From contig NZ_CP020821.1 of the NCBI RefSeq assembly GCF_002105755.1, positions 3,534,001-3,598,000 of the forward strand: a DNA stretch of 64,000 nt, read 5' to 3'. Made by a program: the position numbers and the translations under genes. The notes under the pieces are model-generated. The model ran no database searches, was not told the origin of the DNA, and worked only from the letters and a program-made list of their open reading frames with translations. How positions within the stretch are numbered: position 1 is the first letter of the stretch; every line of letters begins with the position of its first letter. Positions 30,603 to 42,830 of the stretch are shown here, piece by piece. The stretch is from Mycobacterium colombiense CECT 3035 (lineage in GTDB: Bacteria; Actinomycetota; Actinomycetes; Mycobacteriales; Mycobacteriaceae).

Positions 30603-31091
30603 TTACCCGGCGGGGATCACCAGCGCGGTGGCGATGGCGGCGAGGCCCTCACCGCGTCCGGTCAGCCCCAACCCGTCGGTCGTCGTCGCCGACACCGACA
30701 CCGGCGCGCCGAGCAATTCCGACAGCACCCGCTGCGCCTCGTCGCGACGCGGACCGACCTTCGGCCGGTTGCCGATGACCTGCACGGCGGCGTTACCGAC
30801 CCGAAAGCCTTGGCGCGACACCAGATCCGCGACATGGCGCAGCATGTCGGCGCCGCTGACGCCCTTCCAGCGCGGATCGTCAACCCCGAACACCGCCCCC
30901 ACGTCGCCCAGCCCGGCCGCCGAGAGCACCGCGTCGCACAGCGCGTGCGCCCCCACGTCACCGTCGGAATGACCGGCACAACCGTCGGCGCCGGCGAACA
31001 GCAGACCCAGCAGCCAGCACGGCCGCCCGGGTTCGATCGGGTGAACGTCGACACCCAGCCCGACCCTGGGCAGCGCGGGCTGCGCGGTCAT
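30603..31091 (-). CDS. ispF: IspF, 2-C-methyl-D-erythritol 2,4-cyclodiphosphate synthase
   Basis: Protein of 162 residues. The metal site is DVHPIEPG (Asp-x-His) with a third His in the downstream [18 protein letters not shown] block; [19 protein letters not shown] is the C-terminal CDP-binding segment. It forms the cyclodiphosphate in the MEP isoprenoid pathway and works as a trimer. The start overlaps the ispD stop by four bases, a natural pair in this pathway. Confidence 0.96.
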   Translation of the reverse strand: MTAQPALPRVGLGVDVHPIEPGRPCWLLGLLFAGADGCAGHSDGDVGAHALCDAVLSAAGLGDVGAVFGVDDPRWKGVSGADMLRHVADLVSRQGFRVGNAAVQVIGNRPKVGPRRDEAQRVLSELLGAPVSVSATTTDGLGLTGRGEGLAAIATALVIPAG

Positions 31092-31801
31092 CGGCGTACC
31101 ACGGTCTCGGCCAGCAGCAGATCGAGCTGGGTGGTGATCTTGAACGCCAGCGGATCGCCGTCGACCACCTGGACCTGGCCACCGACGTGCTCGACCAGCG
31201 ACGCGTCATCGGTGAAACCGCCGCCGCCACCGGCCCGATACGCCCCGTAGGCGCGCAGCAACAGTTCGGTGGCGAAGCCCTGCGGCGTCTGCACGGCTCG
31301 CAGGCCGGCGCGCTCCGGCGTCCCCAGGACCACCCCGTTGGCGTCCACGGCCTTGATGGTGTCATGCAGCGGCAGCGCGGGCACCACGGCGTCGTGACCG
31401 GTCCGCAGCGCCTCCACCACACGGGTGATCAGCGCCGGGGGCGTCAGCGCCCGGGCGGCGTCGTGCACCAGCACGAACTCGGGCACCGCCGTCGGCAGCG
31501 CCGCCAGCGCGAGCTTGACCGATTCGGTGCGGTCCGCGCCGCCGGCGACGACGGTGGCCTGCCCGGCGCCGACGTCGCCGCCCAGCACCCGGTTGGCCTC
31601 GTCGATGCGGTCGGCGGGAACCGCCACCACAACGTGATCGACCGCTCCGGAAGCCAGCAAACCCGCGACGGCGCGCTGCAGCAGCGTGCGGCCGTCGACC
31701 GAACAGAATGCTTTGGGGATTCCTGCGGCGAGCCGTTCGCCCGACCCTGCGGCGGGGACGACAGCGACTACTTTGCCTGAGGTGCCCGTCTCCGGGACCA
31801 C
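31088..31801 (-). CDS. ispD: IspD, MEP cytidylyltransferase
   Basis: I place the start at GTG 31801 (237 residues, [25 protein letters not shown]), since anything longer runs into carD. The nucleotide-binding loop [37 protein letters not shown] and [12 protein letters not shown] are conserved IspD motifs. It joins CTP to MEP to give CDP-ME. It is adjacent to ispF and downstream of carD by 16 bases, so the three are likely co-transcribed. Confidence 0.93.
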   Translation of the reverse strand: MVPETGTSGKVVAVVPAAGSGERLAAGIPKAFCSVDGRTLLQRAVAGLLASGAVDHVVVAVPADRIDEANRVLGGDVGAGQATVVAGGADRTESVKLALAALPTAVPEFVLVHDAARALTPPALITRVVEALRTGHDAVVPALPLHDTIKAVDANGVVLGTPERAGLRAVQTPQGFATELLLRAYGAYRAGGGGGFTDDASLVEHVGGQVQVVDGDPLAFKITTQLDLLLAETVVRR

Positions 31802-31817
31802 CGAAGTATCAGGACCT

Positions 31818-32606
<789 letters not shown>

Positions 32607-33167
32607 GTGAACCGCTTCAAGATCCGCCTCGGCCTTCCCGCGCTCGCCGTCGCCGCAGTGATGGCCGTTCTGGCCGCCCTGCTGAGCGGTTGCGGAGCCG
32701 GTCAGGTGTCGCAGATGGCGGTCCAGGAGCCGGCCATCAACGGCAACAAGGTCACGTTCAACAACGTGGCGTTGCGCAACATCCACATTCAGGCCAACCA
32801 GACCGGCGACTACCTGCAGCCGGGCCGGACCGTGGACCTGGTGCTGGTGGCGGTCAACCTGTCGCCGAATTCGCCCGACAGGCTGGTCGGCATCACCAGT
32901 GACATCGGCACGGTGACGGTCAGCGGCGACGCCCGGCTGCCCGCAGGCGGGTCGCTGTTCGTCGGGACGCCGGAAGGCCAGAAGGTGGCCCCGGGCCCGG
33001 TGGGGCCCGACACCACCGCGGCCAAGGCGACCGTCAATCTGGCCAAGCCGATCTCCAACGGCCTCACCTACAACTTCACCTTCACCTTCGAGAAGGCCGG
33101 ACAGGCCACCGTCGCCGTGCCGATTTCGGCCGGTTTGGCACCGCCGCAGCAAAACCAAGCGGGGTAA
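32607..33167 (+). CDS. lpqE: LpqE lipoprotein
   Basis: Protein of 186 residues from GTG 32607, with CAGGAGG ten bases upstream. The signal (ALAVAAVMAVLAALLSGC) ends in lipobox LLSGC with Cys at about 30. The mature domain is a beta-rich copper-chaperone/DUF461-like fold (NVALRNIHIQANQTGDYLQPGRTVDLVLVAVNLS). It is placed between carD and radA exactly as Rv3584. Its function is not established; copper or cell-envelope roles have been suggested for relatives. Confidence 0.88.
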   Translation: MNRFKIRLGLPALAVAAVMAVLAALLSGCGAGQVSQMAVQEPAINGNKVTFNNVALRNIHIQANQTGDYLQPGRTVDLVLVAVNLSPNSPDRLVGITSDIGTVTVSGDARLPAGGSLFVGTPEGQKVAPGPVGPDTTAAKATVNLAKPISNGLTYNFTFTFEKAGQATVAVPISAGLAPPQQNQAG

Positions 33168-33216
33168 CCGCCTGTCGTGACGCGGGCTTGTCGTACCGGC
33201 TCGATACCGTCATGGC

Positions 33217-34632
33217 GTGGCAACTGCGCGCTCCCAATACCGGTGTTCGGAATGCCGGCACATCACCGCGAAATGGGTCGGCCGCTGCATGGAATGCGGC
33301 ACCTGGGGCACCGTTGACGAGGTCCCGGTTCTCAGTGCGGTCGCCGGCCGCCGCAACGGCCTGGCCGCGGCCTCCCCGGCGGTGCCCATCACCTCCATCG
33401 AGCCCAACGCCAGCCAGCACCGCACGACGGGCGTAGACGAGCTCGACCGCGTGCTCGGCGGCGGCGTGGTGCCCGGCTCGGTCACGCTGCTGGCCGGCGA
33501 TCCGGGGGTGGGCAAGTCGACGCTGCTGCTCGAGGTCGCGCACCGCTGGGCGCAATCCGGCCGCCGCGCGCTGTACATCTCCGGTGAGGAATCGGCGGGC
33601 CAGATCCGGCTGCGCGCCGACCGCATCGGCTGCGGCAGCGACGAGCTCTATCTGGCCGCCGAGTCCGACCTGCACACCGTGCTCGAGCACATCGCCACGG
33701 TCAGGCCCGCGCTGGTGATCGTGGACTCGGTGCAGACCATGTCGACCACCGAGGCCGACGGCGTGGCCGGCGGCGTCACGCAGGTGCGCGCGGTGACGTC
33801 GGCGCTGACCGCCGCGGCCAAAACCAACGCGGTCGCGCTGATCCTGGTCGGGCACGTCACCAAGGACGGCGCCATCGCCGGGCCGCGTTCCCTCGAGCAT
33901 CTGGTGGACGTCGTATTGCACTTCGAAGGCGACCGCAACGGCTCGCTGCGCATGGTCCGGGGGATCAAGAACCGGTTCGGGGCCGCCGACGAGGTCGGGT
34001 GTTTCCTGTTGCACGACAACGGGATCGAGGGCGTCGCCGACCCGTCGAACCTGTTCCTGGATCAGCGTCCGGCCCCGGTTCCCGGCACCGCGATCACGGT
34101 CACGCTCGACGGGAAACGGCCGCTGATCGGCGAGGTGCAGGCGCTGCTGGCCATGCCGGCGGGCGGCTCGCCGCGGCGCGCGGTCAGCGGCATCGACCAC
34201 TCCCGTGCCGCGATGATCACCGCGGTGCTGGAGAAGCACGCCAAGCTGCCCATCGGCGCCAACGACATCTACCTGTCCACGGTCGGCGGCATGCGGCTCA
34301 CCGATCCGTCGTCGGACCTGGCGGTAGCGGTCGCGCTCGCGTCGGCGCTGACCGGCCTGCCGCTGCCCACCACGGCGGTGATGATCGGCGAGGTGGGACT
34401 GGCCGGGGACCTCCGGCGGGTCAGCGGCATGGAGCGGCGCCTGTCCGAAGCCGCGCGCCAGGGCTTCAGCATCGCGCTCATCCCGGACGGGGACGATCCA
34501 CGGCGCGAGATCGTGCCGAACGGGATGCGGGCCCTGCGCGCGCCCACGATTGTGGCGGCGCTCGAGCACATGATCGACATCGCCGACCACCGCGGCGGCG
34601 CTCCCGCAAACCCGCGACGGCTGGACGCATGA
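33217..34632 (+). CDS. radA: RadA, DNA repair ATPase/branch-migration protein
   Basis: Protein of 471 residues from GTG 33217. Domains in order: a C4 zinc finger ([24 protein letters not shown]), a RecA-like ATPase with Walker [12 protein letters not shown] and Walker B LVIVDSVQ, the RadA-specific [11 protein letters not shown] motif, and a Lon-like C-terminal domain ([22 protein letters not shown]). RadA promotes branch migration in recombinational repair. It is followed after 27 bases by disA, a conserved pairing in which DisA scans for recombination intermediates. Confidence 0.95.
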   Translation: MATARSQYRCSECRHITAKWVGRCMECGTWGTVDEVPVLSAVAGRRNGLAAASPAVPITSIEPNASQHRTTGVDELDRVLGGGVVPGSVTLLAGDPGVGKSTLLLEVAHRWAQSGRRALYISGEESAGQIRLRADRIGCGSDELYLAAESDLHTVLEHIATVRPALVIVDSVQTMSTTEADGVAGGVTQVRAVTSALTAAAKTNAVALILVGHVTKDGAIAGPRSLEHLVDVVLHFEGDRNGSLRMVRGIKNRFGAADEVGCFLLHDNGIEGVADPSNLFLDQRPAPVPGTAITVTLDGKRPLIGEVQALLAMPAGGSPRRAVSGIDHSRAAMITAVLEKHAKLPIGANDIYLSTVGGMRLTDPSSDLAVAVALASALTGLPLPTTAVMIGEVGLAGDLRRVSGMERRLSEAARQGFSIALIPDGDDPRREIVPNGMRALRAPTIVAALEHMIDIADHRGGAPANPRRLDA

Positions 34633-34653
34633 CGCGTCGGGCCGGAAGAATGA

Positions 34654-35733
<1,080 letters not shown>

Positions 35734-35766
35734 GTGAGTGCTAGGCGCGCTTGCGCGGGTTCGGTC

Positions 35767-36599
35767 TTAGCCGGCCGGCGGCGGGGGCATCGGCGGCGCC
35801 TCCGGCTGGGGCACGGCGCCGGGCTGACCCGGCCCGGGCACCGGGCCCGGGGGTGGCGGCGGCTGGTTCATGACGAACGGGACCGGCATCGAGCGCAGAT
35901 TGCCCAGTTGCACGACGAGGTTGTAGGTGCCCGGCCCGATCGCCGGCCGCGGCAGCGGGCAGTGCGGCGCCGAGCCCATGCCCGTCCACGTCACCGCCGT
36001 GGTCACCTGCTCGCCCGGGGTGAAGGTTTTGATCAGCGTCTCGTTGGACGGGGCGCAGTCCAGGTTCGACCACAGCCGCTTGTTGTCCAGCGAGTAGACG
36101 TAGGCCGCCAGCACCGCGGCGCCGACGTCGCGCTTGCAGGCCACCAGGCCGATATTGGTGACGACCATGGTGAACTTCGGCTGGTCACCGATGAAGTACT
36201 GGGGCGCGTTGGTCAACCCCTTGACCGCCAGCGTCGAATCGGGGCAGTCGTCGCCCTCCTTCAGCACCGGGGGCGGTTGGACGGCGGCGGTGGGTGTCGG
36301 AGTCTCGGGGTTCTGCCCCTGCGCGGGCGGCGCCGCCGGCGCGGGGCCCTCGGGTCCCGGCGGCGGGGCGCTTGGGGCGCGGGCGAGCCCGGCTTGTTCG
36401 CAGCGGCGCTGGCCTTGTCGGCATTGGCGGGCTTGGCTCCCGTGCTATGCCCCATGAAGGCGATGACGATGGCGGCCACGATCCCGATCACGACGACCGC
36501 GATACCAATGGCCAGGCCTCTGCGCCGCCAATAGATCTCGGTGGGTAGCGGGCCACGCGGTTCCAGATCGAGCACGTTCGCAGCGTAGGCCCAGGTCAC
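35767..36599 (-). pseudogene. Rv3587c-like membrane protein gene with an apparent frameshift
   Basis: GTG 36599 opens MTWAYAANVLDLEPRGPLPTEIYWRRRGLAIG, followed by one transmembrane segment (IAVVVIGIVAAIVIAFMG) and a linker ending GSPAPQAP. The frame then breaks. One added base in the GGGG run at 36365-36368 restores a Pro/Ala-rich linker (PPGPEGPAPAAPPAQGQNPETPTPT) and an extracytoplasmic domain (DDCPDSTLAVKGLTNAPQYFIG...LWSNLDCAPSNE...GTYNLVVQLG) ending in a proline-rich tail. The repaired protein has 277 residues and matches Rv3587c from memory. It is likely a bitopic envelope protein of unknown role. The break is probably a sequencing indel. Confidence 0.8.
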
Positions 36600-36699
36600 A
36601 TCGATTCGGCTGACCCGCCTCGGCGTGTCGCCAGGTTTGCTGGGCGACCGGCGTGTAGTGGCGCCGGAAAACGCCGCCCGACGCGGTCCGTATTCGGCG

Positions 36700-37317
36700 C
36701 TATACGCCGATGTCCCCGGCGTGATCGCACAACTCCGCCCGCCCGTCCGCAAGGTGGTAGGTGACCCCCGCCACCGCGACGGTGCCCGCCTCCACCCGCT
36801 CGGCGATGATCGCCGACCGAGAGGTCAGTTGCGCAACCGTTTCGCAGACGTGCCGCTTCTCGAACTCGTCCACGCGGCTCAGGCCCTCGCGCCGGCCCAT
36901 CAGGATCGAGGGGGCCACGCGTTCCACCACGTCGCGCACGAAACCGCCCGGTATCGTGCCGTCGTCGATCGCGGCCAGCGCCGCCTTGACGGCGCCGCAG
37001 CTGTCGTGACCCAGCACGACGATGAGCGGCACGCTGAGGACCGCCACGGCGAACTCGATGGAACCCAACACCGCCGAATCGATGGCCTGCCCGGCGGTGC
37101 GCACCACGAACATGTCACCCAGACCCTGATCGAAGATCAGCTCGGCGGCCACTCGGCTGTCGGCGCAGCCGAACACGACCGCGGTGGGGCTCTGACCTCC
37201 GGCCAGGCGCGCTCGATGCTCAACACTTTGGCTGGGATGCTGCGGCTTACCGGCGACGAATCGCTCGTTACCCTCTTTGAGTGACTTCCACGCGGTTACC
37301 GGACTGGTGTTAGGCAT
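36700..37317 (-). CDS. canB: Beta-class carbonic anhydrase CanB
   Basis: Protein of 205 residues from ATG 37317 (MPNTSPVTAWKSLKEGNERFVAG). Zinc ligands are Cys and Asp in VFGCADSRV and His and Cys in LGHDSCGAV, all present. It interconverts CO2 and bicarbonate. The longer frame upstream overlaps mutY and is not homologous. The start shares the tetranucleotide CATG (37315-37318) with a possible mutY start on the other strand. Confidence 0.93.
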   Translation of the reverse strand: MPNTSPVTAWKSLKEGNERFVAGKPQHPSQSVEHRARLAGGQSPTAVVFGCADSRVAAELIFDQGLGDMFVVRTAGQAIDSAVLGSIEFAVAVLSVPLIVVLGHDSCGAVKAALAAIDDGTIPGGFVRDVVERVAPSILMGRREGLSRVDEFEKRHVCETVAQLTSRSAIIAERVEAGTVAVAGVTYHLADGRAELCDHAGDIGV

Positions 37318-37327
37318 GGCTGACATC

Positions 37328-38227
37328 ATGCCGCATCCGCCGGTTGCGGGCCCCGAATTCATATCAGTCACCAATCTTGTTCACTGGTACGAAAGTTCGC
37401 GCCGCGATCTGCCGTGGCGCGAGCCCGGGGTGAGCGCCTGGCAGATCCTGGTCAGCGAATTCATGCTGCAGCAGACGCCGGTGTCGCGGGTGCTGCCGAT
37501 CTGGACGGATTGGGTGCGGCGCTGGCCGACCCCGTCGGCGACGGCCGCGGCCAGCGCCGCGGACGTGCTGCGCGCCTGGGGCAAGCTCGGCTATCCGCGC
37601 CGGGCCAAGCGGCTGCACGAGTGCGCCACCGTGATCGCGCGCGATCACGGCGACGTTGTGCCCGACGACGTCGACACCCTGCTGACGCTGCCCGGCGTCG
37701 GCAGCTACACCGCCCGCGCCATCGCCTGCTTCGCCTACGGCCAGTCGGTACCGGTGGTGGACACCAACGTGCGCCGGGTGGTGGCGCGCGTGGTGCACGG
37801 CCTGGCCGACGCGGGCGCGCCGTCGGCGACCCGCGACCACGCCGACGTGTCGGCGCTGCTGCCCGCCGACGAAACGGCGCCGAAGTTCTCCATCGCGCTG
37901 ATGGAACTGGGCGCTACGGTCTGCACGGCGCGCGCGCCGCGCTGCGGGCTGTGCCCGCTGGACCGGTGCGCCTGGCGGGACGCCGGCCATCCGCCCGCGC
38001 AGGGCCCGGCCCGCCGCGTTCAGACCTATGCCGGGACCGACCGCCAGGTCCGCGGGCGCCTGATGGATGTGTTGCGCGCCAACGACTCTCCGGTGACCCG
38101 CGCCGAGCTGGATGCGGCCTGGCTGACCGACACGGCGCAGCGCGACCGCGCGCTGTATTCGCTGCTGGCCGACGGCTTGGTGACGCAGACCCGCGACGGC
38201 CGGTTCGCGTTGGCGGGCGAGGAGTAA
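37328..38227 (+). CDS. mutY: MutY, adenine DNA glycosylase
   Basis: Base-excision repair enzyme removing A opposite 8-oxoG. I choose ATG 37328 (299 residues, MPHPPVAGPEFI), matching the M. tuberculosis N-terminus; ATG 37316 adds four residues. The catalytic Glu lies in ILVSEFMLQQTPVSRV, the helix-hairpin-helix in LTLPGVGSYTARAIACFAYG, and the catalytic Asp in PVVDTNVRRV. The [4Fe-4S] loop CTARAPRCGLCPLDRC has the C-x6-C-x2-C-x5-C spacing. The C-terminal 8-oxoG-recognition domain is short, as in other mycobacteria. No ribosome-binding site is visible, so the message may be leaderless. Confidence 0.92.
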   Translation: MPHPPVAGPEFISVTNLVHWYESSRRDLPWREPGVSAWQILVSEFMLQQTPVSRVLPIWTDWVRRWPTPSATAAASAADVLRAWGKLGYPRRAKRLHECATVIARDHGDVVPDDVDTLLTLPGVGSYTARAIACFAYGQSVPVVDTNVRRVVARVVHGLADAGAPSATRDHADVSALLPADETAPKFSIALMELGATVCTARAPRCGLCPLDRCAWRDAGHPPAQGPARRVQTYAGTDRQVRGRLMDVLRANDSPVTRAELDAAWLTDTAQRDRALYSLLADGLVTQTRDGRFALAGEE

Positions 38228-38246
38228 CGGCCGGGCTCAAAGGTCC

Positions 38247-39737
38247 TCAAAGATCGTTGCCGGCATAGGACTGGTTGAAGCTTTTGTTGGCCAACGGGAA
38301 ATCGGGGACGATGGTGTCGGCCATCGCGACCGGCAACGCGGGCCAGTTGAACCACGACGGGTCGACGATTTTCGCGCGGGTGAGGCGGTTGGCCGCGTCG
38401 GTTTCCACCCGATGAACGATGGTGCCGCGCCAACCCTCGACGATGCCGATCCCGCTGCGCTTCCGCTGTGGCGTCGGCATCGTCAACACGTATTCGATTG
38501 GGCCACAGTGTGATTCGACCAGATGACAGGCAAGATCGGTGGACGCCGCGAATTCTTGGCACCGCACCGTGTAGCGCGCCAGCACGTCACCCGCATCCGC
38601 ACCGCTCACACTGACGGGCAGCACGGTGGTGGGGTGCTCGAGCCGGGCATCGGTGTGCACCCCGCTCGCCCGCGCCACGTATCCCAGACAGCCGAGTGCG
38701 CGAGCGTCTTCGCGGGTCAGCACGGCGGTGCCGGCGAATCGGTCGTACACGACGGAGTTGCGCAGGGTCAGTTCGGCCAGCTCGGCGACATCGGCCGCAA
38801 TGGCGCGCAGCGCGGCGACGTCGGGCAGCGCCTTCAGCGTTACCGCACCGGGGCGGATGGCGTCGCGCAGCAGCCGGTGCCCGGTGACCGACGCGTTGAG
38901 CCGCAGCAGTCGCTCCCGAACGCGTTGCGCGTGCGCGTTGGCCAGCGAGAATCCGACGTCGTTGGCCAGCGCGCCCAGGTCGGTGACGTGGTTGTACAGG
39001 CGCTCCAGCTCGACGAGCAACGACCGCAGCCGGTGCGCCTCGTCGGGAACCTGCACGCCGAGCGCGTCCTCGACGGCAAGGCTGTGGGCGAGCGCGTGCG
39101 CCGCCGACGTGTCACCGCTGATCCGTTCGGCCAGCTCGACGGCGTCGTCGGCCGGGCGGCCCTCGAACAGCTTTTCCATGCCGCGGTGCACGAACCAGAG
39201 CCGGGCCTTGAGCCGCACGACGGTTTCGCCGGCGACCGAGAAGCGGAAGTGGCCCGGCTCGATCAGTCCCGCGTGCACGGGGCCCACCGGGATTTCATAG
39301 ATCCCCGGTCCCTCGACGGTGACGAACGGGAAATGCGCCCGGAGGTCGCCGACGCCCTCGAATTCCGGCGGCGGGCCCGCGGCCGCGCGCATGGGGTGCC
39401 ACTCCTCGGGCCAGTGCGCATGCCGCACCAGGCGCCGCGGCTTGGGATGTCCGACCGGTGAGATCCCGTACAAATCCGCCATCTCGCGCTCGAACCGGCT
39501 GGCCGGGAACGACAGGTGAGCCAGCGAACGCACCGCAGGGTCACCGTTGGGCACAACGCATTCCAGTTCGACGCGACGGTCCGGCGCGCCGGCGAGAAAC
39601 AAGTAGACCAGTCGCAGAACGCTGTCGTCGTCATGCGCTGCCACCAGTGCCAGGCGGAACCCGTTGCCCAGCAACTGTTCTGACATATCGGCCAGCTCGT
39701 CCCGCGACAGCCTGTGGCGGGCGACGGCGGTGTTCAC
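38247..39737 (-). CDS. hycE: HycE-like NuoC-NuoD fusion subunit lacking [NiFe] cysteines
   Basis: Protein of 496 residues. Residues about 1-115 are a NuoC-like domain (REMADLYGI). Residues about 140-496 are a NuoD/hydrogenase large-subunit domain (GPVHAGLIEPGHFRFSV, ERLYNHVTDLGAL, DPSWFNWPALPVAMADTIVPDFPLANKSFN). In a [NiFe] hydrogenase a CxxC would sit in the N-terminal motif, but here it reads ERISGDTSAAH (204-214). The C-terminal CxxC is SYAGNDL. All four metal cysteines are missing, so no hydrogenase activity is expected. It resembles Rv0087 and a complex-I quinone-module subunit. The start overlaps the hycQ stop by four bases. Confidence 0.9.
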   Translation of the reverse strand: MNTAVARHRLSRDELADMSEQLLGNGFRLALVAAHDDDSVLRLVYLFLAGAPDRRVELECVVPNGDPAVRSLAHLSFPASRFEREMADLYGISPVGHPKPRRLVRHAHWPEEWHPMRAAAGPPPEFEGVGDLRAHFPFVTVEGPGIYEIPVGPVHAGLIEPGHFRFSVAGETVVRLKARLWFVHRGMEKLFEGRPADDAVELAERISGDTSAAHALAHSLAVEDALGVQVPDEAHRLRSLLVELERLYNHVTDLGALANDVGFSLANAHAQRVRERLLRLNASVTGHRLLRDAIRPGAVTLKALPDVAALRAIAADVAELAELTLRNSVVYDRFAGTAVLTREDARALGCLGYVARASGVHTDARLEHPTTVLPVSVSGADAGDVLARYTVRCQEFAASTDLACHLVESHCGPIEYVLTMPTPQRKRSGIGIVEGWRGTIVHRVETDAANRLTRAKIVDPSWFNWPALPVAMADTIVPDFPLANKSFNQSYAGNDL

Positions 39738-41212
39738 GGCGATGCCCCCACGATGCCCGCCGCGGCGGTGAACAGGCCGGCAAGCGGGCCGGCGGTCACC
39801 CCGAGGGCGATCGATGCGGCGACACCGAGCGTCAGTGCGGCGGCGATCGTTTTAGGCACAACGATTTCCGGTGCTACCTCGGATGCGCCGGTGGCACCGC
39901 CGAGCAGGATGCGGCCCGAGTTGCGCGCCAGCGCGGCGAATGCGATGGCGATCGCCAGCAGGCCCGCGGCCAGGACCCAGGTGAGCCGGGCGTTGGCAAG
40001 CGCGCGGACGATGGACAGCTCGCTGGCGAACATCGCGAAGGGCGGCAGTCCGAGCAGCACGATCACCCCGGCAACGATCGACACACCCAGCATCCGGGAG
40101 CGCCGCAGCACGGCGGTGATGTCGGCGATGGCGGTGGAATCGTGCGCGGCCTGCAACTGGCCGCCGGCCAGGAACAGCACCGTCTTCCCGATCCCGTGCG
40201 CGAGGACGTGCAGCAGCAGCGCGGCGATCGCCAGCGTCGTGCCGGCGGCCGCCGCGATCGCGATCAGGCCCATGTTCTCCATCGAGGAGTAGGCGAGCAT
40301 GCGCTTGATGTCGGATGTCACGGTCAGCATCAGCGCCGCGATGATCAGCGTCGCCAGTCCGGTCACCAGCAGCCCCGAGCGCATGAAGGCGGTCCCGGTT
40401 GCCGCGTCGATGATCGGCCTGATGCGGATCAGCACCGAGACGGCCACCGACAGCAGTACGCCGCTCATCAGAGCCGAGACGGGCGCCGGGGCCTGGCTGT
40501 GAGCGTCGGCCAGCCAGGTGTGAAACGGGAAAAGCCCGGCTTTCGCGCCATATCCGATCAGGAGTAAGCCGCCGGCCAGTCGCGCGGTGCCGGAATCAAG
40601 CTGCGCCGCGTGCGCGGTCAATGCGTCGAGGTTCAGCGCCGCGGCGGCGGGTGCTCCGGCGTGCTCGGCGGCGTAATAGAGCAACACGGTGCCCAGAAAC
40701 GCGATCGCGATACCGACCGAGCAGATGACGACGTATTTCCAGGTCGCCTCGAGCGCTGTGCGCGTGCGGCGATGACCGACCAGGAAGGCGGTGATCACGG
40801 TGGTCGCCTCGATTGCGACCCAGATGACCCCAATATTGTTGGCGGACACCGCCACAACCATCGCGGCCAGAAATGCCGGGGTCAGCACGCCGTAGGTCCG
40901 CGCACCGCGGGCGTCGGTGTGGCCGCGCGCGAGTTCGGTTCCGATGTAGCCGACGCTGGCCCACGTCGCCAGTGTGGCAACGGTTCCGATGACGATCAGC
41001 ATCGTGACGCTCAGCGCGTCCACCCGCAGCAACCCGCCCAGGGCGAATCGGGCCCCGGATCCGGCACCGCACCCCAGCGCCACCCCACACGCGAAAACCG
41101 TTGCCGCCGAGAGCACGGTCAGCGACGCGGTGGCACGGCGCCACCCACCGATCAAGGTCGCCAACGACGCGGCGACAGGCGCGAGGATCGCGGCGAGAAG
41201 TAGACCGGTCAT
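39734..41212 (-). CDS. hycQ: HycQ/HyfF-like antiporter-type membrane subunit
   Basis: Protein of 492 residues from ATG 41212 ([23 protein letters not shown]) with about fourteen hydrophobic segments. It belongs to the NuoL/M/N-Mrp family: the lysine-bearing GYGAKAGLFPFHTWLADAHSQAPAPVSALMSGVLLSV and LAYSSMENMGLIAIA are hallmark proton-channel helices. It matches Rv0086. It probably translocates protons within the complex. The 5' end overlaps hycP by one base and the 3' end overlaps hycE by four. Confidence 0.9.
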   Translation of the reverse strand: MTGLLLAAILAPVAASLATLIGGWRRATASLTVLSAATVFACGVALGCGAGSGARFALGGLLRVDALSVTMLIVIGTVATLATWASVGYIGTELARGHTDARGARTYGVLTPAFLAAMVVAVSANNIGVIWVAIEATTVITAFLVGHRRTRTALEATWKYVVICSVGIAIAFLGTVLLYYAAEHAGAPAAAALNLDALTAHAAQLDSGTARLAGGLLLIGYGAKAGLFPFHTWLADAHSQAPAPVSALMSGVLLSVAVSVLIRIRPIIDAATGTAFMRSGLLVTGLATLIIAALMLTVTSDIKRMLAYSSMENMGLIAIAAAAGTTLAIAALLLHVLAHGIGKTVLFLAGGQLQAAHDSTAIADITAVLRRSRMLGVSIVAGVIVLLGLPPFAMFASELSIVRALANARLTWVLAAGLLAIAIAFAALARNSGRILLGGATGASEVAPEIVVPKTIAAALTLGVAASIALGVTAGPLAGLFTAAAGIVGASP

Positions 41213-41874
41213 CAGTCGTGCAACTCCTGCAAGGCGTCGAGGTCGGCGCCGCCGAAGGCACCGGTCAGGCGTCCGGTCAACACCCCGATCACCAGGACGG
41301 CGAAAAGGATGTCCAGCGAGGCGCCGAGTTCGACGATCAGCGGTACGCCCGCGGTGAGCAAGAACGCGGTGGCGGCAATTCCGTTGTCCAACATGAGAAA
41401 CCCTGCGGCCTGCGACACCGCATGCCGCCGCGTCACCATGACGAGCAGCGCCACCAGGACTGCCGCCGAGGCGGCCGGCACCGCGGTGGTGGTGGCCCCC
41501 GGCTGCAGGTACACCAGCGGACGGGTGGCGGCGAACGCCACCAGCGTCAGTCCGGCGGTGATCAGCAGCGACGTTGCGGTGTTGACCAACGGCGTGGCCT
41601 CGCGGTGCCGTTGCGGCGCAACCCCGGCCGCCCGGGCCAGCAGCCGCGGCAGTATCAGGGCCCGCAACGCGAGGACTGCGACGCCGACGGCGACGAGTGC
41701 GGCATCGCGGGAGTACGCCCCGCGCAGGATGGGGATCGCCGCCAGGGCGACGCCCTGCCAACCCAGCAGGCGCACGATGGCGCCCACGTCGCGGCGCCAC
41801 ACGACCAGCACCGCAACCAAAATCAGTCCCCCGGCCGCGAAGTCGACGAGGATGGCGAAGGTATTCGGCGTCAT
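41212..41874 (-). CDS. hycP: HycP/HyfE-like membrane subunit
   Basis: Protein of 220 residues from ATG 41874 ([29 protein letters not shown]), the exact length I recall for Rv0085. It has about six to seven hydrophobic helices, with a NuoK-like [38 protein letters not shown]. HyfE-type subunits carry a NuoK-like half and help connect the antiporter subunits. It overlaps both neighbours, so the reading order in the operon is strictly coupled. Confidence 0.88.
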   Translation of the reverse strand: MTPNTFAILVDFAAGGLILVAVLVVWRRDVGAIVRLLGWQGVALAAIPILRGAYSRDAALVAVGVAVLALRALILPRLLARAAGVAPQRHREATPLVNTATSLLITAGLTLVAFAATRPLVYLQPGATTTAVPAASAAVLVALLVMVTRRHAVSQAAGFLMLDNGIAATAFLLTAGVPLIVELGASLDILFAVLVIGVLTGRLTGAFGGADLDALQELHD

Positions 41875-42830
41875 GCGGGCACCCCGAAGAAGTTCGCGGC
41901 GATCACCGCGAGCAACGCCAACACGAATGACCCGGCCAGCAGCTCGGGCACCCGGAAGAGCCGAAGCTTGGCCATGAACACCTCGACGGTGGCCAGGACC
42001 GCGGCCAGCACGGCGACCTTGGCCACGACCGCCACCAGGCCGATGACGATGCCGATCGCGCCGGGGCCGCCGTCGGCAATTCCCCACGGCACGAACAGGT
42101 TAGCCAACAGCGCCAGCAGGACCGTCAGCCGCATACCGGCCGCCCACTCCACCAGGGCGAGGCGAGGGCCCGCGTATTCGAGGACCATGGCCTCGTGGAC
42201 CATTGTGAGCTCCAGGTGGGTTGCCGGGTTGTCCACCGGAAGGCGCCCGGTCTCGGCGACGATCACGATCACCAGGGCGACGAAGGCCAGCACCGCGGCC
42301 AGCGACACCACCCCGCCGGGATGGGCGATGGTATGCGCAACCAGCGCACCGAGATTGGCCGACCCCGCCGGCATGGAGAGCGCGAAGACCGCGAGCAAAA
42401 TGGTGGGCTCCACCAACGCCGCGATGGTGATTTCGCGACTGGCCCCCATGCCGCCGAAGGAGGTCCCGGTGTCAATCCCGGCCAGGGTCAGCGCGACGGT
42501 GCCCACGAACAGCAGGCCGACCACGGCGAACAGGTCGGCGCTGGCGTCCAGTGGAGATCCGGTCGCGACGAGCGGCGCGATCGCGGCGATCAGCAGGGTC
42601 GACGCTGCGACGATGACGGGGGCGGCCGCGAACACGACCGTCGTTCCGAGTGGCTTGATCTGTTGTTTGCCAAGCTGTTTGACGATGTCGTACCACGGCT
42701 GCAGGACGCCCGCGCCGACGCGGCCCTCCCACCGCGCCCGCACCTGCCGGGTCAGGCCCACCACGAGCGGTGAACCGGCGACCACGGCGCCGAGCTGAGT
42801 CGCACCGGCGGCGTAGGACAACGCGTTCAT
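41871..42830 (-). CDS. hycD: HycD/NuoH-like membrane subunit
   Basis: Protein of 319 residues from ATG 42830 ([29 protein letters not shown]). It is homologous to NuoH/Hyf[40 protein letters not shown], and [32 protein letters not shown] are the conserved quinone-channel segments with their acidic residues. It anchors the hydrophilic NuoB/CD-like module in the membrane. It matches Rv0084. The coding frame is open upstream but antisense-like there. Confidence 0.92.
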   Translation of the reverse strand: MNALSYAAGATQLGAVVAGSPLVVGLTRQVRARWEGRVGAGVLQPWYDIVKQLGKQQIKPLGTTVVFAAAPVIVAASTLLIAAIAPLVATGSPLDASADLFAVVGLLFVGTVALTLAGIDTGTSFGGMGASREITIAALVEPTILLAVFALSMPAGSANLGALVAHTIAHPGGVVSLAAVLAFVALVIVIVAETGRLPVDNPATHLELTMVHEAMVLEYAGPRLALVEWAAGMRLTVLLALLANLFVPWGIADGGPGAIGIVIGLVAVVAKVAVLAAVLATVEVFMAKLRLFRVPELLAGSFVLALLAVIAANFFGVPA

